Assembly (NCBI GenBank): GCA_036785325.1
Contig: JAXIVH010000002.1
Coordinates: forward strand, 3,084,889-3,148,888
Length of the DNA: 64,000 nt
From: Urophycis tenuis
Taxonomy: Eukaryota; Chordata; Actinopteri; Gadiformes; Phycidae
Reading direction: 5' to 3'
Position numbers and translations under genes: made by a program. Of this stretch, positions 27,585 to 41,093 are shown piece after piece. Below the pieces are notes generated by a model that was not told the origin of the DNA, made no database searches, and saw nothing but the letters and a program-made list of their open reading frames with translations. Each line of letters opens with the position of its first letter. Positions within the stretch are counted from its first letter, which is position 1.

Positions 27585-30500
27585 ATGGCCGCTCAGGTCG
27601 CCACTCTCAACACTAGCCCGCCTTCAGAGCTAAAAAAGCCGGATCGAGAACCGAAAGAGGAGTCGGTACCGGGGGAAAAACAGACGGATAAGAAACCCTC
27701 GGGGTTAGACGGCGGATCCCCGGGCCGTGGAGACCTGCAGGACGGGGCCGACGGAGGAAATGCAGGGGGAGGAGGGGAACCCGAGATGAAGAACGGGAAT
27801 GGGAACCCGCCCAGGCCTAATAATAATCAGAATGATTCCATCGGACCGGATGGGAATAACCACCCGGGTATGGTTCATCACCACGGGTCCGCTTTCCCTC
27901 CACCTTCGTACGGATACAGTCAGCACTACGGTCGGGCCCCTTTTCATCAACATGGCGGACAACAAAGCCCTGGCATGGCAGCTGCTGCAGGTCCGGCCGT
28001 GCAGTCGAGCAACATGATCGACCCGTATCAACCCAACTCGCACGACCATGGATTTTCTAGCCACCAGTTTAACAACTACAGCCCCTTCCCAAACAGAACT
28101 CCCTATCCCGGCCAGGGATACGGCATGAACTCCCCACGCAATACCCAGGCGCCGACGGCTGGGGGACAGCCAGCCAAGCAACAACCAGCGGGAGGACCCA
28201 CAGCGATGGCTGGATCTTACAACAATCAGAGATATAACATGGGGAACCCTCAGCCCACATCCACCCCGACACTTAACAAACTCCTAACCTCCCCCAGTTC
28301 GACCCGGGGGTACCCCAACTACCCGCCCGGGGACTACAGCGGTCCAGAAGGCGCTGCTAAGGGACCGGCAGACATGGGCAGCAGCGGTGGCGGCGGCGGT
28401 CCGTATGGAGGCAGCAACCCGGCCTGGCCACAAAGAACCCATCACCCGCCGCCTATGAGTCCGGGAAGCGCCGGGCCAGCCCTCGGTAGAAACCAGGTAA
28501 ACACAAACATGTTCCGTACTCGGAGTGTTGTGTGTCCTCATGGTTCTCTTGTACTGGTTCTCAAACCCAGCAGGCCAGCCATTGTCTATTGGGTAGTTAG
28601 ACTCTAAAATGGCTGCCTCTCGTTTTTTTTCTCCCCCCTTTACACCAGTCCACCAAAGTGCTCTTTTACGTTTATTTGCGGGCGAATTCACGGGGTTTAA
28701 TGGTGTCACACCACGCACATATCTCCTGTAAATTCGGTGAAACGGCGTCCAGGTAGCAGAAGGCCCGGCTTTAAAGGGTGTAGGTGTAAATACACTGTAG
28801 GGGCAACGTCTTGTTTTTGCGCGATCGCTTGCACGTACGCACACACCAAAAACACATTGAAATTGAACGCGTTTTTTGCCCCTCCACATGTAAGTATACG
28901 CGACACACTTGCCCCTAAAGACGGATCTTTAGCCATTGCGCACAACTGCACAATGAAACGGCGTGTTTAACTTTTATTAATGCGAGTATGAAGCGCTAGA
29001 TGCTGGATGTGTTGCAGTTGTGGTGTGGATTGGGTGAGTAGTGCATGACATGTCGAATCAGTCCGTGGGATTAAGAAATATGGGATATCTGGTGCGGATA
29101 ATCATAAAAAATAAATGCAAACTGGGAACCAAAAAAAAAGGATGAAAATGTGTTCGTAAGGGTGTAGGCGTTGCGTTTTGTAGAAGTTGCTTATTCCCTC
29201 ACATTGCACGGAGCCTGTGTAAACGGTGGCCTAAGCGAGATGAGTAAGTGACTGCAGTGTGCGTATTGCTTTGCTCTGGGATTTGAATTGTGGAGGTAAA
29301 ATCCTTCTGTCAAAGCCAGGAGACAGTTGGTCTTGGGTTGACATGCGAGCTGAAATGTGATTGGCTCGGCATCCGGAGCTCATGGCCATTAATAATTACA
29401 TGTGGTTTAACGCCACGGTGGCTGATGTGAAAACAGCATTAACTCCCCAGAAGTCCAACATGTAGTAGTGTTCACTCCTATTGGTAATCTTTTTCCCCAA
29501 ACCCCTGTTTCCCATACATTCATATTCACGTATTGGCACGTTTTAGATCATTTACTAATGAGTCTTGGTATTATACATATTATTAAATATGTGTGTGATC
29601 TGTCAAATGTATCTAATCCAAACTGCCCATGGTATAATTGATTATACTTTTAACACCCACCATGCAGTCACAAGACTATCTTATCTCACATGTTGTGACC
29701 TGATAGGTTAAATATGCATTGTATTTGATGACCCAAAGAAATTAATCAAATATGCTTAATTTATACATTTGTTCATAATATGAGTAGCAATTGTCATGGT
29801 TAATTGGGAATTGATATTTGAAATATAATTTCAAACCGCACAGCTCCATTTTAAGTCCCCATTACTGTATTCACAATAAAGACAAGATTGTCTTTCAGAG
29901 CTTTATCCATTTACAGTAACAAATGTGACATGTATGTCATACTGTAAGCTCTCTTTTGTCTAGCCATCACAGCCAAAGGCAAATGAGAGCAGCCCTGCTT
30001 GCGAGGCAGAGGTTGAGTGTGTTGCTGTGTCTGGCATGCCACAGAAGTTTTACTATGTGGCTGCAAATAATTCCCCCCCTAGCCCTCCCCCCAAGCCAAT
30101 CAGAACACAGTCCACCATCTCTCACCAGCCAAGGGAGTTCCCTCTCTGTCTTATGCAGATTAGCCATGTGCTCTTCTTATTTATTTCATTTTATTATCTT
30201 GGATCTGGCAAATGTCACGTAGGAGGACTTTGCATACAGCACTATTTGTAAAGGCCATTATTCAGCAGAGACGCCTCTCGGCTCCTAAGCATAACATGCA
30301 GGTGTGATGTGCTCCATCTGCAATACTCCAATGAACTGGTGAGGCTGGCTGAATGTACAATGTCCCGGTTCTCTGCTGGCCGCCCGTGATTTCACAGATA
30401 TACAATTCAATAAAACGAGGCAAAGTCGAAGACCCCATCGCTTCTCGGCGTGTCCCCCCCCCCCCCCCCCTCACGCGTGCTGATTTTATGATGGTAACGA

Positions 30501-31270
30501 ACATGGTTTCCTTCACGCCGGGGCGATGGCCTGCGACCACGCCGTCTTCCCTGTCAGGTCCAGGCCGCTCTGCTCTGGTGTCATTCATTCTGAGCCAACA
30601 CTACCGTCTCCCTGTACAGGCGGGAAAAAAAACCCAAAGGCAAGCTTGGCCTGGGATCAAAACAGGATCCCAGCTGGGATATGTTTAAGAGTGGGCAGGC
30701 TGCCCTCTATTCTAAAGTAGAATTATGTGTGTTTATAGAACTCTGTTGAGGACTTAAACCATGGCATGACCCCAAGAAAAACCCTTATGGGCATGGGAAA
30801 TGCAAAAAAAAAACCATAACAAAAAACCCAACACACTACCTTGTCGTACGAATGTTGAAGCATGGTTTAGCCTGCCAATGTTTTGCTTTTGTCAATCAAG
30901 GAAGACTCAAAGCGGCTGGACTCTTGTTGTGAAAATCAACTGTGTGCACCCTTCTAATGTGTGCATGTTCACATGGTGTCTCCGCAGCCTCCAGGTCCAA
31001 TGGACCCCATGGGGAAGATGCGAGGCCAGCCGTACGGAGCGGGAAGTCCGTATTCCCAGCAGCCACAGCAGGGGCCTCCCACCGGGCCCCAGCAGGGACC
31101 AGGGTACCCCGGCCAGGCGTACGGCCCTCAGGGTCCACAAAGATACCCGGTGGGGATGCAGGGCCGTGCTCCCGCCGGGATGGGGGGCATGCCTTACGGA
31201 CCACAGGTGAGGCTGTCGGGTCCCAGTATGGGAACACTCTGTTTCAGTTTGTGTTCAGCACTGGGCTTAT

Positions 31271-31306
<36 letters not shown>

Positions 31307-31789
31307 GTGCTCTGCTCAGATGGGATCCTATGGCCAACAGGGACCAGGAGGTTATGGGCCTCAGTCCCAGGCCCAGTACTACGGCCAGCCCGGCCAGGCC
31401 CCTCACCCTGGGCAGCAGCAGACGCCCTACGCCCAGCCCCCCTCCGGACAGCAAGGTGGGCAGACGCCTTACCCGGGGCAGCCCCACCCGCCGCCCTCAT
31501 CCGCCGCCCACAGCCAGGGAGCGCCGCCCTATCAGCAGCCTCACATGCCCCCCCAGGGCCAGGGGCCGCAGCCGGGGGCCTCCCAGGGGCCGCCGCAGAC
31601 GCCGTATTCCCAAGCTCCTGCGCCCCAGTCCGGCCAGTCCCCCTACCCCCAGCAGCAGGGGCCTCCCAGCCAGGCGCCCTCCGGCCTGCCCCCCTCGCAG
31701 GCGGGCTCTCAGGCTCCGGCAGGGCCCCAGAGTCAGTCTAGCTACCCGGGGGCCACACAGGGGCCTCAACAGCAGCAGCAGCAGCCATC

Positions 31790-31821
<32 letters not shown>

Positions 31822-32003
31822 AGCAGCAGCAACAACAGCAGTCCTCCTCCCAGCAGCAGCAGCAGACCCCCAGTCAGCCCCCACAGCAGCCGCCGGGACA
31901 TGGGCCCCAACACCCACCCCAGGGCCCATCAGCAGCGTACCCCCAGAACCCTGCCTCTGCTCCTCCTCCTCCTCAGCAGCAGCAGCAACAACAACAACAA
32001 CAA

Positions 32004-32071
<68 letters not shown>

Positions 32072-32181
32072 GCAGCAGCAACAACAACAACAGCAGCAGC
32101 AGCAAGCACAACAGGCTTCTTACCAGCGTTTTCCCCCTCCACAGCAGCCCCAACAGGTACGCCAATCCCTAGCCGTCTCGG

Positions 32182-32215
<34 letters not shown>

Positions 32216-35200
32216 CCTCGGCTACAGGTGTGCAGGTGTGTGGGTGTGCACCTCGGAGCGTGTTCCGTGGTTTTCCGTGAGGTGGGAGGACTCTGTCTCC
32301 CCTCCGTCCTCTACTGAACATCCAGTACAAGCCTCTCAGTCCACTCAGACGGTGCTCTTGGGATTTTTCCGTCGGGAAGGCTTTAGATTGACCTATAGTT
32401 CCTTTTACTTAAATGCCAAATTGTCACACGCTTTCTTTTATACCCCCCATTTTATAGAAAAACATGGAGTAAGTATTATGCAATGTGGCTGCCATTAAGT
32501 CTAAATCACAAAATGTCATAATCTGGAGGGATGCGTTCTTTTTTTTTTCCGGCCGATAAAGATCAGCAATTCAGATTTTATGGTGAAAAACTGGGGCTAC
32601 CTGTATGAAAAGAAAACGCAGGGAAAGGGAATGCAGTTCTCCAGTGAGATGCAAGCTGGCTATTATCTTTTAATCTTATGGTACTCTTATGAGATGGATG
32701 AAACGGGTTCTATGTCTATGGTTAAGTGGAGCCTACCTTTCATTGAGAGTCGGGGCAATTGAAAGGGGAATTTATGTTAAACGCAAGAAAAGCACACATT
32801 TCTTCAGTGACTGTTGACCAGCCAATCACGCGCAAGGGGGGTGTACATGGGCTGATGATGATTGGCGACCGGTGCATCCCTCATAATACACAAATACAAG
32901 GCTTGTATAAAGTAGCCAAATGAACAAAAAACATAGCTTTTATATACCGATTTCAGAGGCGTTTCAGAGTAGAGAGGAGCCCAAGTCCCTCCTGGTTACT
33001 GTGTCCCCCGTGGGACTTTTATCTTGTGAAAAAATCAAATAAAAAAAAATAGCACGTCGCCATCGCAGTCCAAGGCGAGAGACGTGATGGTTTGATGCCG
33101 TTTTGAAACGTGCCGAGCGTTCCGCGCACACCGCGGCCTGACAACGATCCCTTTGGTCCAGAAAGCCGCGGCTTTTCCGCCATCCCCTCGTCTCGCTCGG
33201 CCCACGCCCTGATGGGTTTCACCCGGCGAGCGCTGGTCCTTTCATCCACAGGTCCCAGCAGGGAGGCGCAGGTCCCAGTGAAAAACACGCCGCCGGCTCT
33301 CGGCAGCCCGGTGGAGGCGGGAGAGCGCGGACGTCACTCGGGCTTCTCTTTGGACGTTCGGTCTCTCTCTCTCTCGCCGCGTATTTTCACCGCGTCGATC
33401 CGCCAGCGGTCCGGCGGTCCAGCTAAACGGGAGGGAGCCGGGGCTCTCTGTCGCCGCAGTGTAAACCTCCCCAATATTTGTGTTTGTATTTTATTCCCCC
33501 TGTTTTTCGGTGTGTTTTGGTGTCAACACAATAAGAGTACACCGTGTTGTCTGAGGCTCAGAGAGAAGCTCTGTGTAAACAACTAGTAAATTGGAGCTGC
33601 GTTCTGAGGGGGGGGTGTGTGTGTGTGTGTATGTGTGCGCGCGTGTCTGTGTGTGTGTGTGTTTTTGTTAGTCTTGGTCACATGGCAAGGCTACCGCTAC
33701 ACGCTGACTCAGCTTACATCCTACAAACCTTGGTAACCATGACAACCCTCTAGCACTAATGTTGCACTCTTCATAGTTATTTATTTATTTGTGTATTGAA
33801 GGATAAATAAGGACATATTTGTGGGCTCGGCTGAGTTTTGTTTCGGCTCCAGAGCCCGCTCGCTTCGGGAGCCCTTCTGATAAAGCGCCTGCAGGTTTGA
33901 AGAATTTAAATAAAATCATTTTGTCTGTTGCCAAGCCAATAAAGGGAAGAGGATTTTATTGTTTCGCTGGCAAATTATACATTATAGACGCTGGGTTCGT
34001 TCCGGAAAGCCAAGGGAACGAGTGTGGAGTCGTCTATGCTTGCATCTTTCACATGCTCAAGTCATTTACATTTAAATATTCATATATATATATATAAAAG
34101 CTCTAATACATAATGTGGTGTTCAATGGTCAAATTCAGATTGGCTGTAACAATTCCATTTAGTTAAATAATATCTTTTATCGTTTTTTAAAATTCTGATG
34201 CCTACCTAAGTGTGCTTTTCCCCTCGCCCGTGCTCTGCAGGATCTGTCCGGCTCCCTGGACGACTTGCCCGTGGGCACGGAGGCGGCCATGAGCCCCGGG
34301 GTGAGCACCCCCGGCGGGGTGAGCACCCCGGGGGTGTCCAGCAGCCAGGGGGACCAGAGCAACCCGCCCTTCTCCCCCCACACCTCCCCCCACCTTCCGG
34401 GCATCCGCGGCCCCTCCCCCTCCCCGGCCGGGTCGCCGGCCAGCGCCGGCGCCGCCCGCAGCGGGCCGCTGTCCCCCGCCAACATGCCAGGTAGGCCCCT
34501 CCCCCTAGCCCCTCCCCCACCCTTACCCTCGCGTTCCGTCTCCTCCCCGGAACCGGCCGCCCGGTGTGGGGTCTCTGCGGAGCCCGCGGTGGTACCAGGT
34601 GAGGGTGAGCTGGCGGCAGGTCTCACTGTATTGTAGGCAGGTCTCACTGTATTGTAGGCAGGTCTCACTGTATTGTAGGCAGGTCTCACTGTATTGTTTT
34701 CAGTAAACACGGCGGTCGGTGGCACCTTTCTGATCAGTGTTCAGGATTGTTTGTAGGCTTTTCATTACGGAAACATCAAAGCCCTCACGTTTAATTACCT
34801 TTCTTTTTTTTTCTTTCGGTAATGCCGTTTGAAGTCCAAACATGCGGGGATCTATTGTGGGCTACCCTGTCATGACTCTGGACCGAGACCGGAATCCGTG
34901 TGTTTGTCAGGCAGATATTAGACGCACGCTGTTTTCAACTCGGCTACAGCTTGATGTGCTCATTCAGAATCAAACCAATTACGACCCTTGTGTAGCTCAA
35001 GTGCGCAAGTTCCAAATGTACAACTCGAGTGCCCAAGTCCTCACAAATTGAAAGAACATTAAACGGAGGTGATTTAAAGGTGAAATAAAGGCTGGACAAA
35101 AGGTTAAATAAGAAATACCAGACAAGTAGATGGATGTGGAGGCAGAGCTCGGTTTGTTTGTTCCAGATGCATGGTGCAAAAAAGCTATTGAAACTTCACA

Positions 35201-38200
35201 AAAAACGAGTGAAGCACCGAAGATAATTCTGATGCCCAAAACTACTGAGCTCTGTCCACCCATACATGAACTACAACCCCCATGCTCACCCAAACTACAA
35301 CTCCCATGCTCAGGGACCCAGATGCCCCCCAGGCCATCGAGTGTGCAGTCAGACGGCAGCCTGCATCCCTCCATGAGCCAGTCTCCCATGGCCCAGGACC
35401 GAGGTACACCCCCCCCAAAAGAAAAGCTCTGTCTGTATATGTTGAGATATCGAGTGGTATTTGTTTGTTGCCGTGTTTAATTATGGCCACATGATATGGA
35501 TCACATATTTCTGAAAACTGTGATATGGCAATTTCGGACATTTCAAATGTCTTGCTTTGATGCAACCCGAATCTGTGACATCATCTCCAAGCCACTCACC
35601 CCCTGCTGTCATTGGTCCATCAGGCTTCATGCAGCGGAACCCTCAGATGCCCCCCTACGGTTCCCCCCAGTCCGCCTCCTCTCTGTCGCCACGCCAACCC
35701 TCCGGAGGACAGATGCATGCTGGGATGGGCCCCTATCAGCAGAACAACTCCATGGGAGGCTACGGGCCCCAGGGGGGCCAATATGGACCCCAAGGTGAGG
35801 CATCTAGCTTTATATCTATATAAAATTTGGTTTTTATCACTGCAATCACATGATTCTCTTGTACATTAAAATAAATGTAAATTTTAGCAGCAGATAAAAT
35901 ATGTACTTTGGAGTTGCTGCATTTTTCCCTCAGAAGTTTCCGCCAAAGGTGTGCAAGTGGTTTTTCCCCCCACTAGGAGCCAAACCTATGGAATATGTCT
36001 GGTCCTCCGACAGGAATTGCATTCTGTAGCTCGTTCCCTCCCTCCCTCACTCTGGTGCAGCTATTAATAGTGGTGGAGCAGAGAGTCAGCTGACGTAGCG
36101 CAGCCCAGACCGTGACGGAGGTTCGGAGCTCAAAGCATAGCTGCGCTGCACGCTGTAGGAGCAGATAATTTGGTCCTCTCACCGTTCATCCAGATGCCCT
36201 CCCTATCTGGAGCTCATACCAGCTCCACCATATGTGCATTTGAACGCAAACTGCTTCTTTTTTTTTTTTTTCCTACCCATGACGTTTGCACTTAAGTTAA
36301 AGCTAGGGTAGGCAATTTGGAGAATACCAGCAAGGGTAAGCTAGATTTTGAAAGTACCCAACCGAAAAAATCCCAACCCTCCCCTCAGGCCTCTCTCCAA
36401 AGCCACTCCCCCGAAACACGTGACCGGCTCCCTAGCTTCTAGCAGTAGTTCTGCTGCCGGCCTGGTGGAATGACTCGGGTCATTCACGACGAGGCAGTGA
36501 GTGTGTGAGCGTGCGCAGGTAGCCCTGGAGGGTTGGTAGTCAAGACAAGCCATCTGATCATTTCATTTGGGCAGAATTAATTAATTGGGATGGGATTATT
36601 GCAGGCCTGCCACAGCCAGATATTGGATTTTTCCCTCGTTTTGTCAGCATTTGATTTATTGATTGCTGTCGGGATGTAAAGAGAATTTCCACATATATGA
36701 CCCAAAAAGCTTCTCAAACACAATGCTTAGTTACGCCAGCAGGCTTTTAACCACGTCACCCAGAATGCATTGTCATAATTTTTGCGGCAAAGAAATGGCT
36801 AACGCTAACCAATCTAATTCTTTATTCCTAGGTTACCCCCGGCAACCCGGCTACAGCAACATGACTAACGCCAACTACCCGGGGCCGGGCGTCGGGCCCA
36901 TGAACCCCATGGCCGCTCAGGCCGGAGTGCCACCCTACTCGGGGATGCCTCCCGGTCGCATGCCCCCCGGGCAGATGGGGGTGCGCCCCTATGGCCCCAA
37001 CATGGGCCCCAACATGGGCCCCAACATGGGTCCCAACATGGGCCCCAACATGGGCCCCAACATGCCCCCCAACATGGGCAACATGCCCCCCAACATGGGG
37101 AACATGCCTCCTAACATGGGCAACATGCCCCCGCAGGTGGCCTCAGGGATGTGCCCCCCGCCGGGCCTGAACCGCAAGGCCCCGGACGCCGTGGCCATGC
37201 AGCACGCCGCCTCCAACTCCATGCACAACAGGTGGGCCCGCGGCAGAACCGCAGAACGCCAGTAACCCCCGTCCTCACATCGAGCCGGGCGAAGCGACAG
37301 ATGCCCAAATGATGCCTGTTGTTAATCACCGTTTTCTAGATCTAAACAGACAGCATGATTGTTCCTTCCCTTTGTCAAAGTGTCAACGACCCTGTTGGAT
37401 TTAAGAGGAAAAGAAAAATGATGAGGGCTATTGTGTTTACTGGCTCGTATATCTGTGGAACCTGTTCCTCTCACTGCTAGAGCCGTGGCACTCTGCTTCA
37501 CGGCTCACACCTCATTGTTACCAGAATGCACCCCACCACTCCACCACCGTAGTCTCACGCTGTACACGGTCCCACAGCGCAGTGTGACCGCAGGGAAAGA
37601 AAAAGGCGAGTGGGTTTTCGACCGGGTTTAACCGAAACGTCCTTCCTCCGCAGGATGCCCGGGTACCCCAACATGCCCCCGGGTATGATGGGCTCCGGCC
37701 CTCCATACGGCCCCCCCATGAACAACATGTCCGGCATGATGAACCCCCAGGGGGGCTCCCCTTACCCCATGGGCCCCAACATGGCCAACAATTCCACTGG
37801 CAAGTTCCACACTCCCATGATCAATACGCCCCCTTTGTTGGCGGCTTGGATAACTGCTGCATATCACCAGTAAAGTGCCAGGTCTCCTCTCTCGTAAAAC
37901 TGAAACAACCATAAAACTGCTGTGTGTGTGTGTCCAGGTATGGCCCCGAGTCCAGAGATGAACAACAAGATGAACAACAAAGTGGATGGAAACGTGACGC
38001 CCAAACCAGAGTCCAAATCCAAGGTAACCCGGTTGTCTTTCAAGTCCGCCGTCCTCATAGAAACCCCCCATCTCAGAAGCCGAAGCCCTTCCACCTTTCC
38101 TCTCGCTGATCCTCCCCTCGTTTCCTCCCCTCCCCCCAGAAGTCTAACTCCTCCACGACCACCAACGAGAAGATCACGCGGCTGTACGAGCTGGGCCCCG

Positions 38201-39053
38201 AGGCCGAGAGGAAGATGTGGGTGGACCACTACCTGGCCTTCATCGACGACAAGGCCATGGGGATGACCAACCTGCCGGCCGTCGGCCGCAAACCCCTGGA
38301 CCTCTTCCGCCTCTACATGTCCGTCAAGGAGATCGGCGGCATGGCGCAGGTATGGGACCCGCCCACCACGTCTGTAGCGTCTGTAGAGCCGCGTCTGTAG
38401 AGTTGCGTCTGTAGCGCAGTGTCCATAGCGCCTCTGCTAGCGCTTGCCTCTCCGCGTCTTCTGCCACGATGACTAACGCTGAGAAAAAAAACAAAACAGT
38501 TCCACTTGTTAAGAATGAAGTGAACTGTTGTCCTAAATTCGGGCGGCCTCCATCTTTTATTGGAATGGAATTATTACAAAGATGTATGCTGACTTTGTTG
38601 ATAAGATGTGTTACGTTGCGGTATGGGTTTGTGTCGTGTGCCTGGCTCTGATTATAGTTATATTGGTAAATCGTGCACGGCTATATTTTATAGTCGGCCT
38701 TGAACCACAATTTGCCGAATCCCCTTCTGGCGGCCATGTTGGAATCTCTCTGGAGGTGAACCCTCCAGAGGTCCCGAGTTGTCCTGAACACGTCATAACG
38801 TCAAACCTCGTTGTCTTGGTGGCCTCAGGTCAACAAGAGCAAGAAGTGGCGCGAGCTGGCCACCACGCTCAACGTGGGCACGTCCAGCAGCGCCGCCAGC
38901 TCCCTGAAGAAGCAGTACATGCAGTGTCTGTACGCCTTCGAGTGCAAGGTGGAGCGCGGCGAGGAGCCCCCGCCCGAGATCTTCACCGACAACAAGAAGA
39001 ACCAGACCCCCAAGGTCCAGCCACCGTCTCCCGGTGAGTCCCCCCCACGCCTC

Positions 39054-39084
<31 letters not shown>

Positions 39085-41059
39085 CCCTTCATACATGTTA
39101 GGTAAACATGTTGGCCAGTTAAAGCCAGTTCATATTATTCAATATATACACACACACACACGCACCCCTTTGCCTCTTCTCTGCCGTCCTTCTCCCTGTG
39201 CTGTGTTTCCTTGTTATTAAAGCCGTGTATCCTATCTGTCTTCCCCCCCTTTCCTCCTTCTTTGTTTCCAAACTGAAGCGTCCCTCTGCTCCACAGCTGG
39301 GTCGGGCTCCCTGCAGGGCCCCCAGACCCCCCAGTCCACCAGCAGCTCCATGGCCGAGGGGGGAGACCTGAAGCCCCCCACCCCGGCCTCAACCCCCCAC
39401 AGTCAGATGCCCCCCCTCCCTCCCGGGGCCAGGTGAGTCCCGCTCGGTGTCGTAAGGACCCGGCCCCCCCCTTTCTCTCTGGGGGTCCTTTTGTTAGGCT
39501 GTCAACACCAACGTAGGGCAGCTCTGAGGACCACCCTGTGTACCAAGCTGAGCTCTTTTGTTCCTTTGTCTGTCTCTTTCTCCCTCTCGGTGCCCCCCCC
39601 CCCCACACCGTCATCGCCTCCGTTCCTCCCCGTGGCACCGGCCTGTTCCTCCCAGGAGCAGTGTCAGCCTGCAGGACCCCTTCGCTGAAGGTAGTGACCC
39701 GGCGTTCCCCCGGAGGAACCTGACCCCCAACTCTGGGTACCAGTCCGGCATGAGCACGCCAGAGATACAGGGGCGCATGGGCCCTTACGAGCCCAGCAAG
39801 GACCCCTTCGGTGCCATGCGCAAGGGTACGTGCACACGGGGCTTGGGGTGTACCAGTGGGTTAGAGTGTACCAGTGGGTCAGGGTGTACCAGTGGGTAAG
39901 GGTGTACCAGTGGGTCAGGGTGTACCAGTGGGTTAGAGTGTACCAGTGGGTCAGGGTGTACCAGTGGGTCAGGGTGTACCAGTGGGTCAGGGTGTAACAG
40001 TGGGTAAGGGTGTACCAGTGGGTTAGGGTGTAACAGTGGGTAAGGGTGTACCAGTGGGTTAGGGTGTAACAGTGGGTAAGGGTGTACCAGTGGGTTAGGG
40101 TGTACCAGTGGGTTAGGGTGTAACAGTGGGTCAGGGTGTACCAGTGGGTTAGGGTGTAACAGTGGGTAAGGGTGTACCAGTGGGTCAGGGTGTACCAGTG
40201 GGTCAGGGTGTACCAGTGGGTTAGAGTGTACCAGTGGGTCAGGGTGTACCAGTGGGTCAGGGTGTAACAGTGGGTAAGGGTGTACCAGTGGGTTAGGGTG
40301 TAACAGTGGGTAAGGGTGTAACAGTGGGTAAGGGTGTACCAGTGGGTAAGGGTGTACCAGTGGGTAAGGGTGTAACAGTGGGTAAGGGTGTACCAGTGGG
40401 TTAGGGTGTAACAGTGGGTTAGGGTGTAACAGTGGGTAAGGGTGTAACAGTGGGTAAGGGTGTACCAGTGGGTTAGAGTGTACCAGTGGGTAAGGGTGTA
40501 CCAGTGGGTTAGAGTGTACCAGTGGGTAAGGGTGTACCAGTGGGTTAGAGTGTACCAGTGGGTAAGGGTGTAACAGTGGGTAAGGGTGTCCCAGTGGGTT
40601 AGGGTGATTGTGTACCAGTGGGTGGGCTGTTGCTTTCTGGGTTTTATGTTCTCTTCGAGGAAAGGCACATGTTTCAGTTTTACTCCTGTCTGGGGTTTTA
40701 ATTCAGTTTGGGGGAATTAGAAGTTGGGCGGAAATTGACAAAGCTCAACGTTGTTACCTAGGAGCTCAAAAACTAAAATTAACTTAATTTTGGTGTTTAA
40801 TACACACCCCCTTCACTTCAGGGGGAAAAACGTGATTATGAATGTATTTTTATTCAAGTATATATTTGATGTGACACTGGCCTATTGTCCAGCTGGGAGT
40901 TAACAGCCATGCGTTCTGTAGATTGGTATTTACACTCTGGGTTTCGATACTTGTGTGTCTCCAGTGAGCGAACAATTCCTGCCTGCGACCCAGCCCCCGA
41001 GCGGAGCCGGGGAGCAGCCCCAGCCCCAGCCTCAGCCTCAGCCTCAGCCTCAGCAGCAA

Positions 41060-41093
<34 letters not shown>

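Noticed and set aside
30942..32498. 518-codon continuous frame across ARID1A exon 3
   Set aside because: It runs from intron 2 through exon 3 into intron 3. Intron 2 is 113 bases, not a multiple of three, and conserved junctions demand splicing; only 31320-32156 is real exon.
39664..40668. 334-codon minus-strand YTLTHW repeat protein
   Set aside because: Produced by an 18-base intronic minisatellite divisible by three; no start context, no coding flanks.
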